In this document: positions 10,908-24,600 of the stretch, piece after piece
Numbering within the stretch: the first letter of the stretch is position 1
Layout: each line of letters opens with the position of its first letter
Source of the DNA: Holacanthus passer
Lineage: Eukaryota; Chordata; Actinopteri; Pomacanthidae
Direction of reading: 5' to 3'
NCBI GenBank assembly: GCA_025331565.1
Contig: JAFREQ010000094.1
Span: 248,001 to 312,000 of the forward strand
DNA: 64,000 bases
Position numbers and translations under genes: made by a program
Notes under the pieces: generated by a model
The model's input: the letters and a program-made list of their open reading frames with translations, nothing else
Told to the model about the DNA's origin: nothing
Database searches by the model: none

Positions 10908-13900
10908 TCATATATCGCTGGACTTGTACATGTCGGAGAGGAGCCTGGTGATGGGCACGTTGCCGATGGTCTTCTTGAAGAACACCTCCTCTATGGTGGA
11001 TGGGCCGACCGAGCGGAGCGCTGGCAGGAGCAGGAGCAGCTTCCCGAAGCGACAGGGCTGAGTCGGGTACCTGAAAAACATAACTGGGGGTCAGAAACAG
11101 CCTCTTTCTCTGGTTTTACGTGGAGACGGTCTCACTCAGTCTATTCAGTTAACACACATCTGTGCAAATAGCTGCTCATTAAAAATGGGGCTCAATTGTT
11201 GCACCTGTGCACAATTACAGGAAACTACACTGGCTTATTGCCTCATTAACTTTATAATGAATCTGGCTGCTAATAGTTACTTGCAGGAGACAGATGAGCT
11301 TGTGGTAGATGGACTGATGAATGAGTTGAATCTCACCTGGTGTGTATGTAACTGTTGAGAGTGAGCTGTGCCTCGTCTTGTAGTGCAGCGATGGCACTGG
11401 CGTTGCGGAAACTTCTTAACTCAGTGTTGCCATGCGTAGGAACTGGAAGACAGAGGCAGGATTTTAACTATTAAGAAAAGTTAGTGTAATACATAAATAA
11501 TGACTAGTAATATTTGAACTGCTAACATAACTTTTCGTCCACTTCCCTCTCTGTTATTGGATTTAGGAAGCGGAGAAGCTTCAGTTTGCTCAAGTGCGAC
11601 TAAGCAGAAATAATGTCTTCTGGTAAAAGACTTGTTTGGTTACATGAGAATATTGTTAAAAAAACCCATTAAGATAATAGTACTGACCTGCTTTGAATGT
11701 CACGATGCATTTCAAACAGGCAAACTCTGTCGCATCAAGTCGCATCTGCCTGAATCTGGTGACCACCTCCTGAAGTGCTTGTATCTCAGACATGATCTTA
11801 TTCATCCGCTGAGACTCTGTGTTGTCAGTGTTCATTCCTGTGTAGAAATATGGAGAAAATGTCATTGATTGTGCCAACACATTTACATCTGCTGCTCATG
11901 AGGCCTGTGCTCAGATAAACTCTTGTCACATACCAGAAACAGCAAGAAGAGTAGTGGAGTCCACAGGAATGGCCCACTGTGCGATGCCCAGGACAAATAA
12001 TTCCCTCCATGCATCCTCCAACAGAATCAGCTGCAAAGGTGAGTAGTTGAAGGGTTAAACTCTACAACAATGAAGCAAAGATTTATTGTATTTGAAGTCT
12101 GTTTGAATCTATTAGATATTAATTCAAAAGCAACTCCTGCATAAAACATGATGGATATGTTTTTGTTTTGAAAGGTCAAATCATTCAAACTGAAATTATA
12201 TCAACTAAAATATCTAATAACCAAATCTCATCCTGACAGTTTCCTACAAATAGAAGGAGCATATTTGGACTCCTTCATTAAAACCTCCCCCTCAGCTCCT
12301 CCCTGTGATGTGTACCTGATCAGATAAGGGCAGGGTGGAGAACGCGGGGACACTCTTCGCCCACTTGATGCTCATGAACAGGAGGCGTGCCGCAGACTCG
12401 CACACAGACTCGGTCGCCACCTCGTACAGATACATGGGGGTGCCGCTGACTTCATGGGGATACTGGAGGAAAGGGAAGACATCATTACCCTCGTGCATCC
12501 GCTTGTGTTATAACGAAACACACTTCAGAGACTGGTGAACAACAAAGGTCAAATTCCAAACCCCAGCGCCTGGTTTTATAATTATTAGCGTTGCTTGTGG
12601 TGGATTTACAGTGAGAAATCTAATACTCTCTAATCTAATCTCTCACAGGCTGCTAAATCAGGACAAGAATTTCAACTTCTAACCCTCAGGAAAAACTGTA
12701 ATCCTGTAATAACATTTGTCAAGGCGATGATACAAATATCCACTGAATATCATAAACTATTAAAGGAATTCTGATAATTCTAGATTTTTAAAAATGACAT
12801 TAAAATGGAAAACTACTTAGAAACCTAATCCAAGGAGAATTTACAGATGAGATAAAGAAATCATTATAATAAAAATTAATCCATACTGTACCTTCGGGGT
12901 GGGCTGTGCCAGACCCACTATGGCTTGTCTTTCTGGTGTGGTGGCCACTGCGCTCATCTCCAGGTTGTGAGGCTCCAGCTGGGTGACGGTGGTGAAGAAG
13001 GGAGGGCCGGGCAGAGAGGAGCCGGGGAAATGGGTGGATGAGCCGTTCACCTCTTTGTGGCCCCTGAAATATAGGGCCACCTGTTTGCGGATGGTGGAGG
13101 TCCGGGGCCCCCTCTCATGTTGCACGGCTGTGAAAAGGGACAGCAGAGGACACAGTGAAGGAATGACCTCTTATTTATCTCATTTATTTAATCCCCTTTC
13201 CCCCCAATGAATGCAGTGACAAATTTATTTTATTGGGTTGCTCTATTCCTAAAATTAAGAACTGAAAGTGCACATTTTGTTTGTGTAAAAGAAAAATAAT
13301 TGGCTCTTATATATAAATAAGATCCTCTTTAAAATATGATTATCAATTTATTTCTTTTTTTAAGCCTCCATTAACATCCTTAATGCATCTCCATCTCACC
13401 ACCCCCCAACCTAAAAGCCTCTGCATGAAGTGGCCAAAGTGATTATTCAATTTACCATCTTTATTCATGTTCACCTCCAGACACTTTTTCAAACGACAAG
13501 CTCGGCACTGGTTTCTGTGAGTTTTGTCGACTGGACAGCCACCCTGTGATCAGAGAGAGACACACACACAGATGAATTCCCCTCAGCTTGCAAGACACGA
13601 GGATTCTTGCCATTATCTTCCTGGGAGGCCAATCTCCAGGTGAAGGATGGTGCCATTATCCACCTGCTCCCCTGCGGCTCCGGCGCGGCCTCACCCCGGA
13701 GGAGAAGCACTCCATCCCGCCCTCTGCTGCCTAAACCCTCGCCTTGGAGTCATCACATTAGATTGGATTACACCTGCTATATTATGTGTTTAGCCCAATA
13801 CTTAATGGTAGAGGCATGACACAATTAGGCTCATCAAGGGAGACTTAACTCGGCGGCAGGAGGAGGAAAGCAAATGGAACCTGTGCGTAAAATGCGCACC

Positions 13901-14716
13901 CCGTGCGTAAAGATGGTTCGTGGGGTTTTTTGGATGAGGAACAGGGAGGTTGTGTCACTTGAATACCACTTATGGAAAATACTTTATAATATAAATCTGT
14001 CTTGGGACAAGTGATGTAAAAGTAGCTTGATGATAAGATGCCACATCATTAGGCGCAAATCACTATGAATAGAAAAATTTCCTGTGATCCAGTTTGTGTG
14101 ATTCTCCATAAAAATGATGCAAGAAAAAAACGAAAAAAAAAAAAAAATAGACATGATTTAAAAATGAGTTTATACATGTTGCCACTTGAGGTCTGAGCAT
14201 AAAAGAGCCTAAATGAGAGCATATAAGAAATAAGGAGGAGGCCTCACCTGAGAGCCAGATTTGCACACATAGGTCCTGTTTCTGCGGATGCTCCTCTTGA
14301 AGAATCCCGAGCAGCCATCACAGGCATACACACCATAGTGTTTCCCTGAGCTGCGGTCTCCACACACTTTGCATGGGATGTCCAGAATCCGACCTGAGGA
14401 AAAAAAAACACATTTCTATCAGACACTGCTCATGAGATATCAAACACGTGGAGACGCTCGGATCAGTTTTAAACGGGCCAACTGTGACTGTTGGGAATAT
14501 TGGCGATTTGGATACAGGGCGAGAACAGTTTCCAAAGTTGAGACAAAGTTAAGAAAATTGTTCTTAAGGAAGTTGTTTTTTCAGAGTTTGCACTTTTGGT
14601 TGTGTCAGTGAGTTTCAGGTTTGGCGCAGTGGACAAGCCAGAAATTATCTCATTTTACAGTGTGGAGCTATGGGCAAAAAAGAATCACCCTACAAATGAC
14701 TTGTTTTTGCAGACAA

Positions 14717-14750
<34 letters not shown>

Positions 14751-16909
14751 ACTGGACAGCGACCATGGGAATTCAGGGCGCACATTTCCAGAATAAAGTC
14801 CGGTGGGAAGCGTCATATCTGCGCTCTCTAAGACAATGGCCCGAGGGCGCACAATGGAGACATTAGGGGAAAGTGTTAACTTAATGATTTTCCCCCATTG
14901 AACCTCGTCTGACTGCCTGGATCTCGACAAGCTGCCAACTCCCCTTCATAATGGGACTCGACAGCTGCTTTATCCCGCAGGTCTATAGGCCCCAGGATTA
15001 GGGAGTGACACTGCACCATGAGAATAATGCGCACCAACTCGTTTCTCCAACTCAAATGAAGTGTATGTAAATCGACCCGAGTGTAGATGAAAAAAAAAAT
15101 TGTGAAGATTTTGTATTTAAATCTATAGAAGTATATTTGTATGCATATGAGGGAGTTCTTTTTTTTTTTCTTCTGGAGGGAAAAGCCTCGTATGTAATTA
15201 CACTGACGTTTTGCCACCTGCTCATTGATTCGCCAGTGACCCGTCAAAAAGGGTAGCATGGGAATAACCAGGGAGCAGCAAAAACAATGACTTCAGGACA
15301 GAGTTATAGGGCAGATTATTAGGAAGCAGGAGCCGTGTAATTGCCATAAAATGGAGAGAAGCAACTTTTTATGGAGCGTTTAAGAGTTTATTTATGAGAA
15401 AGATTTAATTTAAAAAAAAAACTCAACCTGCTGTGTAATAATTAAAATCTCAATTATCTATAGGTCATATATCATTTATTTTATTTGACTAATAATTAAA
15501 ATGAATTGAAATTGTTGTTGTTGTTTAATAAGTCATTCTTATTCGCGCACTGCCAAAATAAAAGTACAAAATTCCAACAAGATGAGCTGAGCAAATGTAA
15601 AACTGTGGATTTGCTGGGAGTCAATTAAATAAAATGACACACAATTTTTTTTTGTTGTGAAGGGGGGGAAATGTATTTAACTTCCCGCTGTGGGGGTCCA
15701 ATTCGTCTCCATTGTGCGCAGTAATTGCTTGAAGATATATGGCATATTCTATTAACGTAATCACCATCAAGGAGAAAAACCTGCTCAGAGACCTGGAAAT
15801 TAAGTTTTACTGAGGGGAAGGAAATGTCTCCACTGACCACCCATAATGTGGGGATGAACTTGAATGACAGTGGATGGGTGTGTTGTTTTATTCTAATTTA
15901 AAATATATTGGTTATTCAGATATTTTAATATATTTGAATACCTGAGGAGAAGAGAAGTTGGACTCATATTTGGAAATGGTTAATGATACTGAAAGAAACG
16001 CACGTGTAAATTTAAAAGAAATGTTCCATCTTTTTAAAAAAAAAAAAAAAAGATCCAGTTTAGGCCAATGTTATATAAAGTGTGATATAATTTCAATTCA
16101 TTATGAGGCCTAACAGATGGATCATTTCTAAAAAAAAAAAAAAAAAAAAAAAAGGTGAAGAAAAAAACCACCCATTCCAATTTAATCTAAAACTTTAAAC
16201 CACAAAAAAAAAACGTTGATAACACAAGAAAAAAATAAAAATTAAAAATGACTGATTACATTCAAATTAATTCTATAGAAAGAGGATTTTTTGCTGTGGC
16301 ACAGAAAAGCGCGCACGGACACATAAGAGCTGATTATTCATTTATATAAAAGAGCAAATAAGCAGTGAAGCAAGAGAAAAGTCTCTCACACAAGCTTTAA
16401 CATCATGTTATCTGTCATTTAACACGTTTATTTTATTATTACACTCCTTTGCAGACTTTGCTGGAAATGACACTACAGGCAACAAGTGGCACCAAGTTGG
16501 ACGCGTGAGGTTTAATCTGAGCAGGAAACACGTTATTATTTCTTCACCTGTTAAGTTTATTATAAAAAATATATATATTTCTTTATAGATGTGTTTTCAA
16601 TCAGGCTTTAATCATCAGGCATGGACACAAGTTTACGCAGCCATCTCTCTGTGTGTGTGTGTGAGTATGTGTGTGTGAGTGTGTGTGTGTGCTCGGAAAA
16701 TCACTCCTCACATTTTTTAAGACCCTGAGGAACAAACTGATTTTATTATTACAGTGTTATCATGTTAGTATCTGTGCAAAGGCCTCTAATAGTTTTATTC
16801 TAACGCAGCAGGCAGATGCAGATGATGATGGAGGAGAGAAGCGACACTTACTTGATTTGACATTCAGAATATCCAGACAGCCACTTGTTGAGCCTGCAGG
16901 TTTGCTCAT
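10908..16909 (-). CDS. nr2e1: Nuclear receptor NR2E1 (Tailless/TLX), complete
   Basis: Nine exons, 5' to 3': 16852-16909, 14248-14393, 13456-13543, 12892-13127, 12316-12462, 11934-12030, 11688-11837, 11337-11442, 10908-11070. All junctions are GT-AG and in phase, giving 396 residues; human is 385, and the difference is one 11-residue N-terminal insert. TLX is an orphan receptor, mainly a repressor, that maintains neural and retinal progenitors. The DNA-binding domain has two C4 zinc fingers (IPCKVCGDRSSGKHYGVYAC, then CPVDKTHRNQCRACRLKKC) and the family's unusual P-box CDGCSG. The hinge contains RGPRTSTIRKQVALYF. The ligand-binding domain runs from about YPHEVSGTPMYLYEV to the end, with the TLX C-terminus LLSDMYKSSDI as helix 12. 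A second in-frame ATG lies directly upstream (16910-16912); the MSKP start is preferred by comparison with the human protein. Confidence 0.97.
14394..16851 (-). other. NR2E1 first intron
   Basis: About 2.5 kb between the first two coding exons. It has a (CA)n tract at 14718-14749 and several poly(A/T) runs, the longest near 16130-16153. No further exon was found. Confidence 0.7.
16852..16884 (-). other. Optional 33-nt end of NR2E1 exon 1 (alternative 5' splice site)
   Basis: Exon 1 can end at the strong donor GTAAGTG (16845-16851) or 33 nt earlier at a GTGGCT after AGGCTCAACAA. Both leave one base of a split serine codon, so either joins exon 2 in frame. The long form inserts GCLDILNVKSS between MSKPAGSTS and RILDIPC; the short form recreates the human sequence MSKPAGSTSRILDIPC exactly. 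The inner donor is weak by consensus, so the long form may be the main or only product. Confidence 0.5.
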
Positions 16910-17478
16910 CATGGACACTTTAGAATAAAGTTCAGGATGAAGAAAAAAAAAATCCTTCTCTTCTTATTCTTGCTGAGAAAGGGATTTTTTTTTTAAAAAA
17001 AGCGCACTTTCCTGAGTCTTCACCAGCAGAGATGAGCTCGTTTGTCCCGAGTTGTCCAAATTGACAGACCCCAAATTAAGACACTGTGTTGTGCATCATA
17101 TCGGACAATCTTCGCCTGTGATGTGCAGGAGTGGGAGACCGCAGCCCCCCCACCCCACCACACGGGGACAGAGACCTGCTCACGGCGGCAGCAGCCCTCC
17201 AGCCGGCGCACAAAGTTGGAGTTGGATGACCGGAGCCCGGAGCGCATCCGACGGTGCCAAAGCGGTGCCAAAGAGGAAAAATCAATTCTCGGTGATTGTG
17301 ACAGGAGAAAAGCTCGTTAAAGCCAGGACACGATGTGACTTTGTGCTGCGCGCTCCTCCAATAAGCCTCGGTAATATTTATGAGAAGTGTCAGGGGGAGG
17401 CTGGAGGGTGGAGATCTCCACTTCCTCCGTCCACTTGGCTTTCTACTCCAAACTCCAGCCTGACGTCACTGGCGTGTG

Positions 17479-17512
<34 letters not shown>
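16910..17512 (-). promoter_or_regulatory. NR2E1 5' UTR and promoter region
   Basis: This sequence, just upstream of the NR2E1 start, is richer in G+C and CpG than its surroundings, mainly 17030-17480. It ends in a (GT)n tract at 17481-17512. The transcription start is not known. Open frames on both strands here reflect base composition, not genes. Confidence 0.5.
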
Positions 17513-17513
<1 letters not shown>

Positions 17514-19235
17514 TGTGAATGCCTTGCTCATGGATCAAGAGGCATTGCAAACACAAAAACACGTGTTGCATGTGCATGTTTTCTTCTTTCTTTGGCTCCA
17601 GATTTATTTCTCACAACCAACCAACTAAAAGGAATCTTATAATAATCGAAGAACAAAGAATATTGTAATATATTCGAAATTAAAAGCTGCAGCAAAATCT
17701 CTCCATGCAGCTGAATGCAAAACTTGCAGTCAATGTAAACATTATCAGGGGGGTGACTATATGGGGGGTATAAGGGGCTCAGACATGAAACAGTGTCATG
17801 CACGAGCACAGAAACATTTGTGTCTGGTTACACATGCAGTCCTTAAGATTCAAGGATAAGTGCTCGGGGGCCCATTATAGACACTGATCACTTAAACAGC
17901 CGAGAGAGAAATAATGATTTTCTTATAGCTACACTAAAGATGTGTAGGATTTCTTATATTGTCACAGATCAGAAATGCAAAAGAAGAAAAGCATCCAGAC
18001 TTATTGTCATATTGTGGAAATATTGTTGCACATACATTAGTTAGTTTTCTTTGTCGGAGGCTTTCTTTAAAAGTCATTTTGAGCCTTATTGATTGATTGA
18101 TTGATTAATGTGAGGCTCCTGAAATGTGATAGAATAAAAAACAAACTCTGAACTTTTTAAAATCAGTGTTGTTAATAAAAATCAATAATGAAAACAAAAC
18201 AAATCTTGCACTTTCGCTCCTTCTGCGATGTAAATACTTGAGCTTATAACGAAGCACATTAGATCATTACAGTATTTAAATTAATGCAAATATCAAAGTA
18301 ATCTTTCCTTTAAAAGTGATAACAACAATAAGAACTTTTAACTTCACTTTTAACGCAGCTTCTTTTTTGTTGACTTTTTTATACCACACACATTCATACA
18401 AACACTGTGATTATTTTAATATTTTAATCTTAGTTGTTACTTTTGAAAACACATTATTTTACATTTGACTTCGATAAACTGATGTTTTCCCTCATGCTTT
18501 TCACACTTCTGCACCAAACAGATCATAAAGCACCAGAAAACTCACTTTCATAACAAACAATAATAAAAAAAAAAAAACAATTACATGCAATATTTCCTTC
18601 TTCTGCCTCAATGCCTTCACATGAATCCACTAACTATCTTTAACTAGTGGGTTAACAGGTTTGAGCTTCACCCTCCTCTCCTCCCATCAGCCCCTGCAGT
18701 CATGATCAGGTTTTGGATGCAGACTGTCCTCAGGGTCTGGCCGCAGGCCTCATCTCACTGACACCCTGACCTTGACAGCTTGCTGTGTTTTCACCGGCTA
18801 ACTCCAGAAATCCATATTCTGTTTTTAATTGTGTTCATTCCCACGGTGCACTGGAGGCCATATGGACTCACAAAGTGTCGATTTAAGCGGACAGGGGCGA
18901 GGCGGAGAGGCGTAGTTAATTGCAATCAGCCATTGTTGTGTCTTTCAACCTGCAGCCCAGGCTGCAGACTAACAAGCCCGGGGAGAGATCACTGTGATAT
19001 TCCTTTGATTTTCCTGCAGGGATGCATTGAAAGCTGCTCCTGGATAGAAAGTTTATAGCCACATGTTTTTTTTTTTTTAATCTCATTTAAATAATCCACA
19101 TAATGAAGTCCACTTTTATTCTGAGGACTTTTTTTTTAACTTTCCAAATTCTTTGTCTGATTGCTTTACAAAAATGAAACCAAAATCATGTTGCCTCTCC
19201 CACAGATCAATAACATGCTCAGTTATTTCTAGGTG

Positions 19236-19273
<38 letters not shown>

Positions 19274-21060
19274 TGTGTGTGGGTGGCTGCCGGGGTGGGT
19301 GAATGGTGAATGTGTGACATAATCTCCTTAACTCGTCCTAATCCTCGTCATTCACTGATAGCCTTTACACAAATATAACCAACATCATGGTTGCCCGGGT
19401 TGCCTTCTTTCACTTTTTTTTGTATTAGTGACTCTCTTCTCCTCCAACAGTCAATGAAATGACGTTAACAAAGGAGCCAGTGGATTGTGTATCTGTTTTT
19501 TTTAGGGGGGGAGCTCGGCATCAGTATGCGGATACTTGACATACTATAGGATAGACTTTAACAAGGAGAGTCCAACAGAAGTCAATGCAAAACAATGCAG
19601 AGAGACTGTGCATGTGTTCTGATTGTTTTTATATTCTTTATGATGTTTGAACCATGAGAAACGTAAATACACAAGTCAGGTGCATCATGTTCTGCATCAT
19701 GTTTACACACCTGTTGATTTTTCCTGCATTTTAATGATATGAAAATTATTTTTAAAAAAACTAACAAACAGCAGCACTCGTTCAAAACAATATTTAAAGA
19801 TGATTTAAAAAAACTTATTTTTGCTATTTACAGTATATTTCTGATTGTTACTCCCACAGACAATCACCGACTGGAGGCCATCTTTAAACGCACTGCTATC
19901 ACCGCACAGGCCCCCAGCCGACCAGGCGTGAAGCAATTGGCTTTAAGGAGAAGTCACAGAGCTCCAGAGAGCAAATAATGAGGGTGATTCAATCCGACCA
20001 AAGAGCCAGGCAGCCGTGCATCCTTTAAAAAGTGACCGGACGGATCACAGTCAGTCACCTTCAGCCCGCAGACACTGGTGGAGAGTGTCTGCAAGATCGC
20101 TCTGATTGGATGAGAGACGGAGTCAGAACATGTGATTTAATGTGGAGAAACAGCAAGAAACTAGATCCTCTGCATCATATTAATACTCGATTATCTTGAA
20201 TGTGATTAAAGTTTCCCATTAAGTGAGAAACCTGCAGCCTGGTTTCAGCACCACGGACAGTTCTGCACCAGGAGCCACTCAGGGATCCGGGTCACCTGTC
20301 CGCGTGCGCACAACACGTTGAAAGCAGCTTCTTCATTTATAGGTAATCAAAGATACTCAATGAAGACACAGTTCAAATTTCATTATGTTTGATATGAATT
20401 TAAATTGTATTTTAATTAGTCCATCTTTGTTTTACTGTGAGGGTCCACGCAGTTAGTGTGAATGAATCCAGTAATTGCTCTGATCCTGACACGCTGGTGA
20501 ATTCAGCCAATCAGGATCCAGGATTGTGACTGTTCTTCTATGAGCCCTGCTAAAAAATTTAACTTCATGTAAAAGCATCAAATAGTCAAAAACTTATAGA
20601 TTAACAGGCTTCTTACGTGCAGCGACTGGTGCTTTTATTTTGAAAAATCAATCATGACATTTTAATAGTAATAGCTTTCCTGCACTTTATCAACAGACTT
20701 TTAAATGTCGTTTAATTGTCATATTGTTTCTTTTATTATATGAACCCAGGACTCCATGGAAAGCAGTGTTGACTCTGTGGATTGTCTTTGTGAAATAAAG
20801 TCATCAAAATTTATTTTTCATTCACCTACATGACACTGAGTCTGTTTTCTCCTACAACTTTCTCCTGTTAGCTAAGGACAAGTGGACATTTGTTGTAGCA
20901 TTTGTGTTAGTATTTCTTTATATGTAAATTTACACCCAGGCTTTAGTGAATAAAGCTGTCACCCTGCATGATAACAAACCCATTTCAAGACAACCTAACA
21001 CTGCAACTGTATCATATCAAAGGAGATGTTCAGGCTCATAAGCAGCAGCTGATAACAGAC
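17513..21060. other. NR2E1 upstream intergenic region, proximal part
   Basis: No gene seen. Mostly AT-rich, with (GT)n at 19238-19270. Two less AT-rich, non-repetitive islands at about 18650-19060 and 19860-20350 contain no low-complexity sequence and could be regulatory, but this cannot be judged from a single sequence. Confidence 0.5.
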
Positions 21061-21069
21061 ATCAAGAGC

Positions 21070-21666
21070 AGTGCTTTACTCAAGTACTGCCCTCAAGTAC
21101 AAATTTGAGGTACTTGTACTTGAGTATTTCCATTTCACGCCACTTTCTACTTCTCCTCCACCGCATTTCAGAGGGAAATATTGTACTTTTCACTCCACGG
21201 TAATATGATGATTTGTTGTAAATTAAACTACACGACAGTTTATACAAGTACAGCTGAAACAGTTATTCGATTGATGGAAAATTAGTTTGCAACTCTTTTC
21301 ATAATTGTTATTTTCCACGCAAAAGTCCAAACTTTTCATGAATTGAGTTTCCCAAATGTGAGGATTTGCTGCTTTTCCTTTTAATTACTTTAATAATTGT
21401 AATTATTTTGAATTTTGTACTAATCTTTCTAGAAAACAAAGCATTGTGAAGTTATTACTTTTAACTTAACTGTGGAAGACTTTTCTCACTATTTTCTGAA
21501 TTTTTACAAAAGAAAAAATCATCCAGAAGATAATCATTCAGATTATGATATAACACATGATAGTGTTACAGACACAGGGGACTTTGACTTGTACTGAAGT
21601 ATGAGTACAATATTACAGTGTGATATTAGTACTTTTACTAGCTTCTGAATGCTTCTTCCACCACTG
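21070..21666 (+). repeat. MITE with CAGTGGTGG-type ends, copy 1 (nested)
   Basis: Internal marks are GAGGTACTTGTACTTGAGTA, CAGAGGGAAATATTGTACTT and AGTACTTTTACT; the right end is CTTCTTCCACCACTG at 21652-21666. The family recurs at 29393-29960 (reverse), 31440-32105, 38868-39465, and in part at 40040-40240 and 40600-40867. The terminal CAGTG-type inverted repeat suggests a hAT-like non-autonomous DNA transposon. Inside it, about 21252-21400 resembles the GGGCTGCAACTA repeat family, so the copy looks composite. Confidence 0.6.
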
Positions 21667-21667
21667 C

Positions 21668-24600
21668 TGTTGGTCCTGATCAGATGTTTCTCTCTGGCAG
21701 TGTTGGTGCCGTACAAGAGTTTATTCATCAAGAAACACAAGTGTCAGGTTTTCTGTCAGCAGTCACAGTGAACCCACAACACTTGATTTCCTGAGGTGAG
21801 ATCCTTTAGGACTGACCTCATCCAGTCCCACCGGCTCTTCCACCTCTGCATGCACACATGCAAACTCGTGCACACTCACACATTTACACACACGCCAAAG
21901 GCCTCACCATGGAAGAGTCCCCCCAAAAAAACCCAGACCCAGAACCCAAACCCAGAAACCCACAAAGTCGGTGCGGTGCATTTGGACGCTCTGACAAATC
22001 TATTTGGGGCAAATTGTCAGTGAGAAACTTCCGCTCGAACTGCCTTGGACAAAACTGGCTGTTGGGGAGAGCAAATCCCGCTGCATGAGGGTGGGGGACA
22101 ATGGGGGGCGAATGTGTTGATGTGCGGCCGGTGGCTGGGGAGGGACAATGGACGGATTAGTCAGTCCTCTGGCTGACTGATTTGAGATGGCTCCTCTCAG
22201 CCTCTCACCGTGGGGAGTCCCATTGTCCCGCTTCTGATTCCCACTTCTCACAAACTCCAAACAAAAGTCAATCTCTTTCTCAAGGGAGGGGGGGAAATAT
22301 CGACCCGTGTTTCAGCTGGGGAAAGTGACTCAAAAACTTATTTGCAAGAGATGGCTGACTCTCTAACTCCCCTTCCACTCTTTATGTCTTTTTTTTTCTC
22401 CTCTTTGCCTTCATCCTCCTCATTTGCAGTCTTTATTGCCCGGTGGTGCTGGTGGATAGTGGGATGTTGAATGATCCTGGTTTTTCAGACTCGAGTGGGG
22501 CTGGGGCACCTGTTGGAGGCTTAGAGGCGGCTTTGCGGGCGGGGTCATTAATATTAAAATATACAGAGATGCCATCACGGGCTGGTCTGAAATCGGTCTG
22601 ATGTCGCCCCTGGGTTCCCTCTCTGGATGGACCTCTGCTTTCAGTCACTCATGAAGAGCCTTCTTTTCTTTTTTTCTGTCTTCTCTTTTTCTTTTTTCCC
22701 TCCCTGAAAAGACTCGTTAACAAATTATGACAGCTGAGTAGAGGGGCTTAGTCTGTTCACACTGCAAAGACAAACATGTGAGAGCCAAGGAGCCCGCGAT
22801 GTGATCAATGTATCTACAGTTCATTTGATATTCAGCCTGCATGTGGTGTGTGACAGTGCCAGGATTTGACTATGTTGACTGGATCTGTGGGTGAAATGTA
22901 TGTAAGGTAGCCGAAACTTTCATTTTAGAACTTCCTGTGAAGTCATGAAGTTGACCAAACCTAGATTTACTTCCAGAAGTCAGGCTTAATTATGAAGTAA
23001 GTTGGCAGGTTATTAATGTTGTATTTGATATGGTGATTTGATCATAGTTCAGTTTGCATTCAGGTAGTTTTGGTTTTCAGATGATTATTTAATTTCATGG
23101 TATGTTTTATGTCTTTTCAAATTTTCGGACCATGTTGGAAAGAAGTCTTCTCCCTTTAATCTCTTGGATTGGTGCTTTTTTATAAATTAAATCAAAATTA
23201 AAAGAAAAACTCTCTTCTCATTCACTCATTCAACAACGATGGTAATATTTCATAACAACATTCAATATTTCAAATAACATGAGGTTGATATATAGTGGAC
23301 AAAGTCAACATGCCCTTATGACACTCATTCACTCTGCAATGGGAATTTAAGTTTACATTACACAGGTAGCACTTTGTATGAGCTAACTAAACATAAAAGA
23401 TAAAAAGATAAATAAGATAAAAACAACATGACATGTTTTTTTTGACTCATTCAGCTGAGTTCTTGTTGGAATAACAGCAAAACTCTAATCTGATATCAAA
23501 ACTGTGGCACGGAGGCATCTCAGCTTAAAGAAACAGGCAATATGTCATTGTCTTTTGACAAAACTACGTTGATGTATTCTGGGATATTTTAAGAAGCTAA
23601 ATTATGTATTGTTTAAAGGACAGCAATCAGTTTTTAGTTGGTTGAGATTGAGTCTTTAAGCTTCTTCAACTTGATGAGGATCAAATTTTTGCAAATCAAA
23701 TTTTGCAAATCAAAACAACATGTTTTATAGATTGTCTCCAGACATGCTTTTAGACACATGCTTTGCTTGGAATAATAATTTGTCTGTTTTTTCCACAAAA
23801 AAAGTTCATTTACTTCATTAAAACCTCTGCTCCTCCCTCGTTGAAAAATCTAGAATCTATGAATATGCAAATATTTTTAATTTCAAAATTTTCATTTGAA
23901 AAGTTTGTTGTTAGCACAGGTGGGAGTTGGGTAAGTTGCACATTGGACCACGACTGGCTCCAAGCTTGTTGTGATGTTATAAAGTCACGCTCTACTAACT
24001 TAGGAGAGATTCAGATTTAAGGTGATGACAGAGGAACTTTCACCCTTCAGTGGATGAATGTGTCCAACTCTGCACACCAAGACTCAAAAATCCAAGTGGA
24101 GAAACAAGTCAACACATATTTGAGTAGAAGGAGACTTTAACAGTTTGCTGCATGTCACAAAAAAGAGAGTTTCATGCTGCACACACACACACACACACAC
24201 ACAGTGTCCAGATGAGTGTGTTTAAAAAGCAGCAGCAGTGTGAACAGTGGTCGCGGTCATCAGACAGATTAACGGCAGAATGGCTGTCATCAGCGGCGGT
24301 TCACCTGGAGTCACTCTGACAGTCATTCTGCTGCTGATCCTGCTCTGTTCAGCAGTCAGTCTTGCTTCTCCTGATGTTATCCTGGCGGCTCTCACAGGTC
24401 AGGTTCAGCGGTCACGGTCTGGGGTCACAGTTTCCACTCGTCATTAACCCTCGGGGACCCTGTGGCACAGGAGCTGTCATCAGGAGCCTCACACTCACCT
24501 CGCGGGTCTTAATACACACCCAGACACACAAGGGACTGGTGCTTGGTTGATGGAATCGGGGCATGTGACCTCCTCTGTATTCAGACGGGGGCATAATGTG

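Noticed and set aside
14876..15259. 127-codon minus-strand open frame in NR2E1 intron 1
   Set aside because: Low-complexity lysine and phenylalanine runs from poly(A/T); not joined to any NR2E1 exon in phase.
17052..17513. Overlapping open frames at the NR2E1 promoter (up to 153 codons)
   Set aside because: CpG-rich promoter sequence lacks stop codons by composition; frames end in a (GT)n tract and have no domain.
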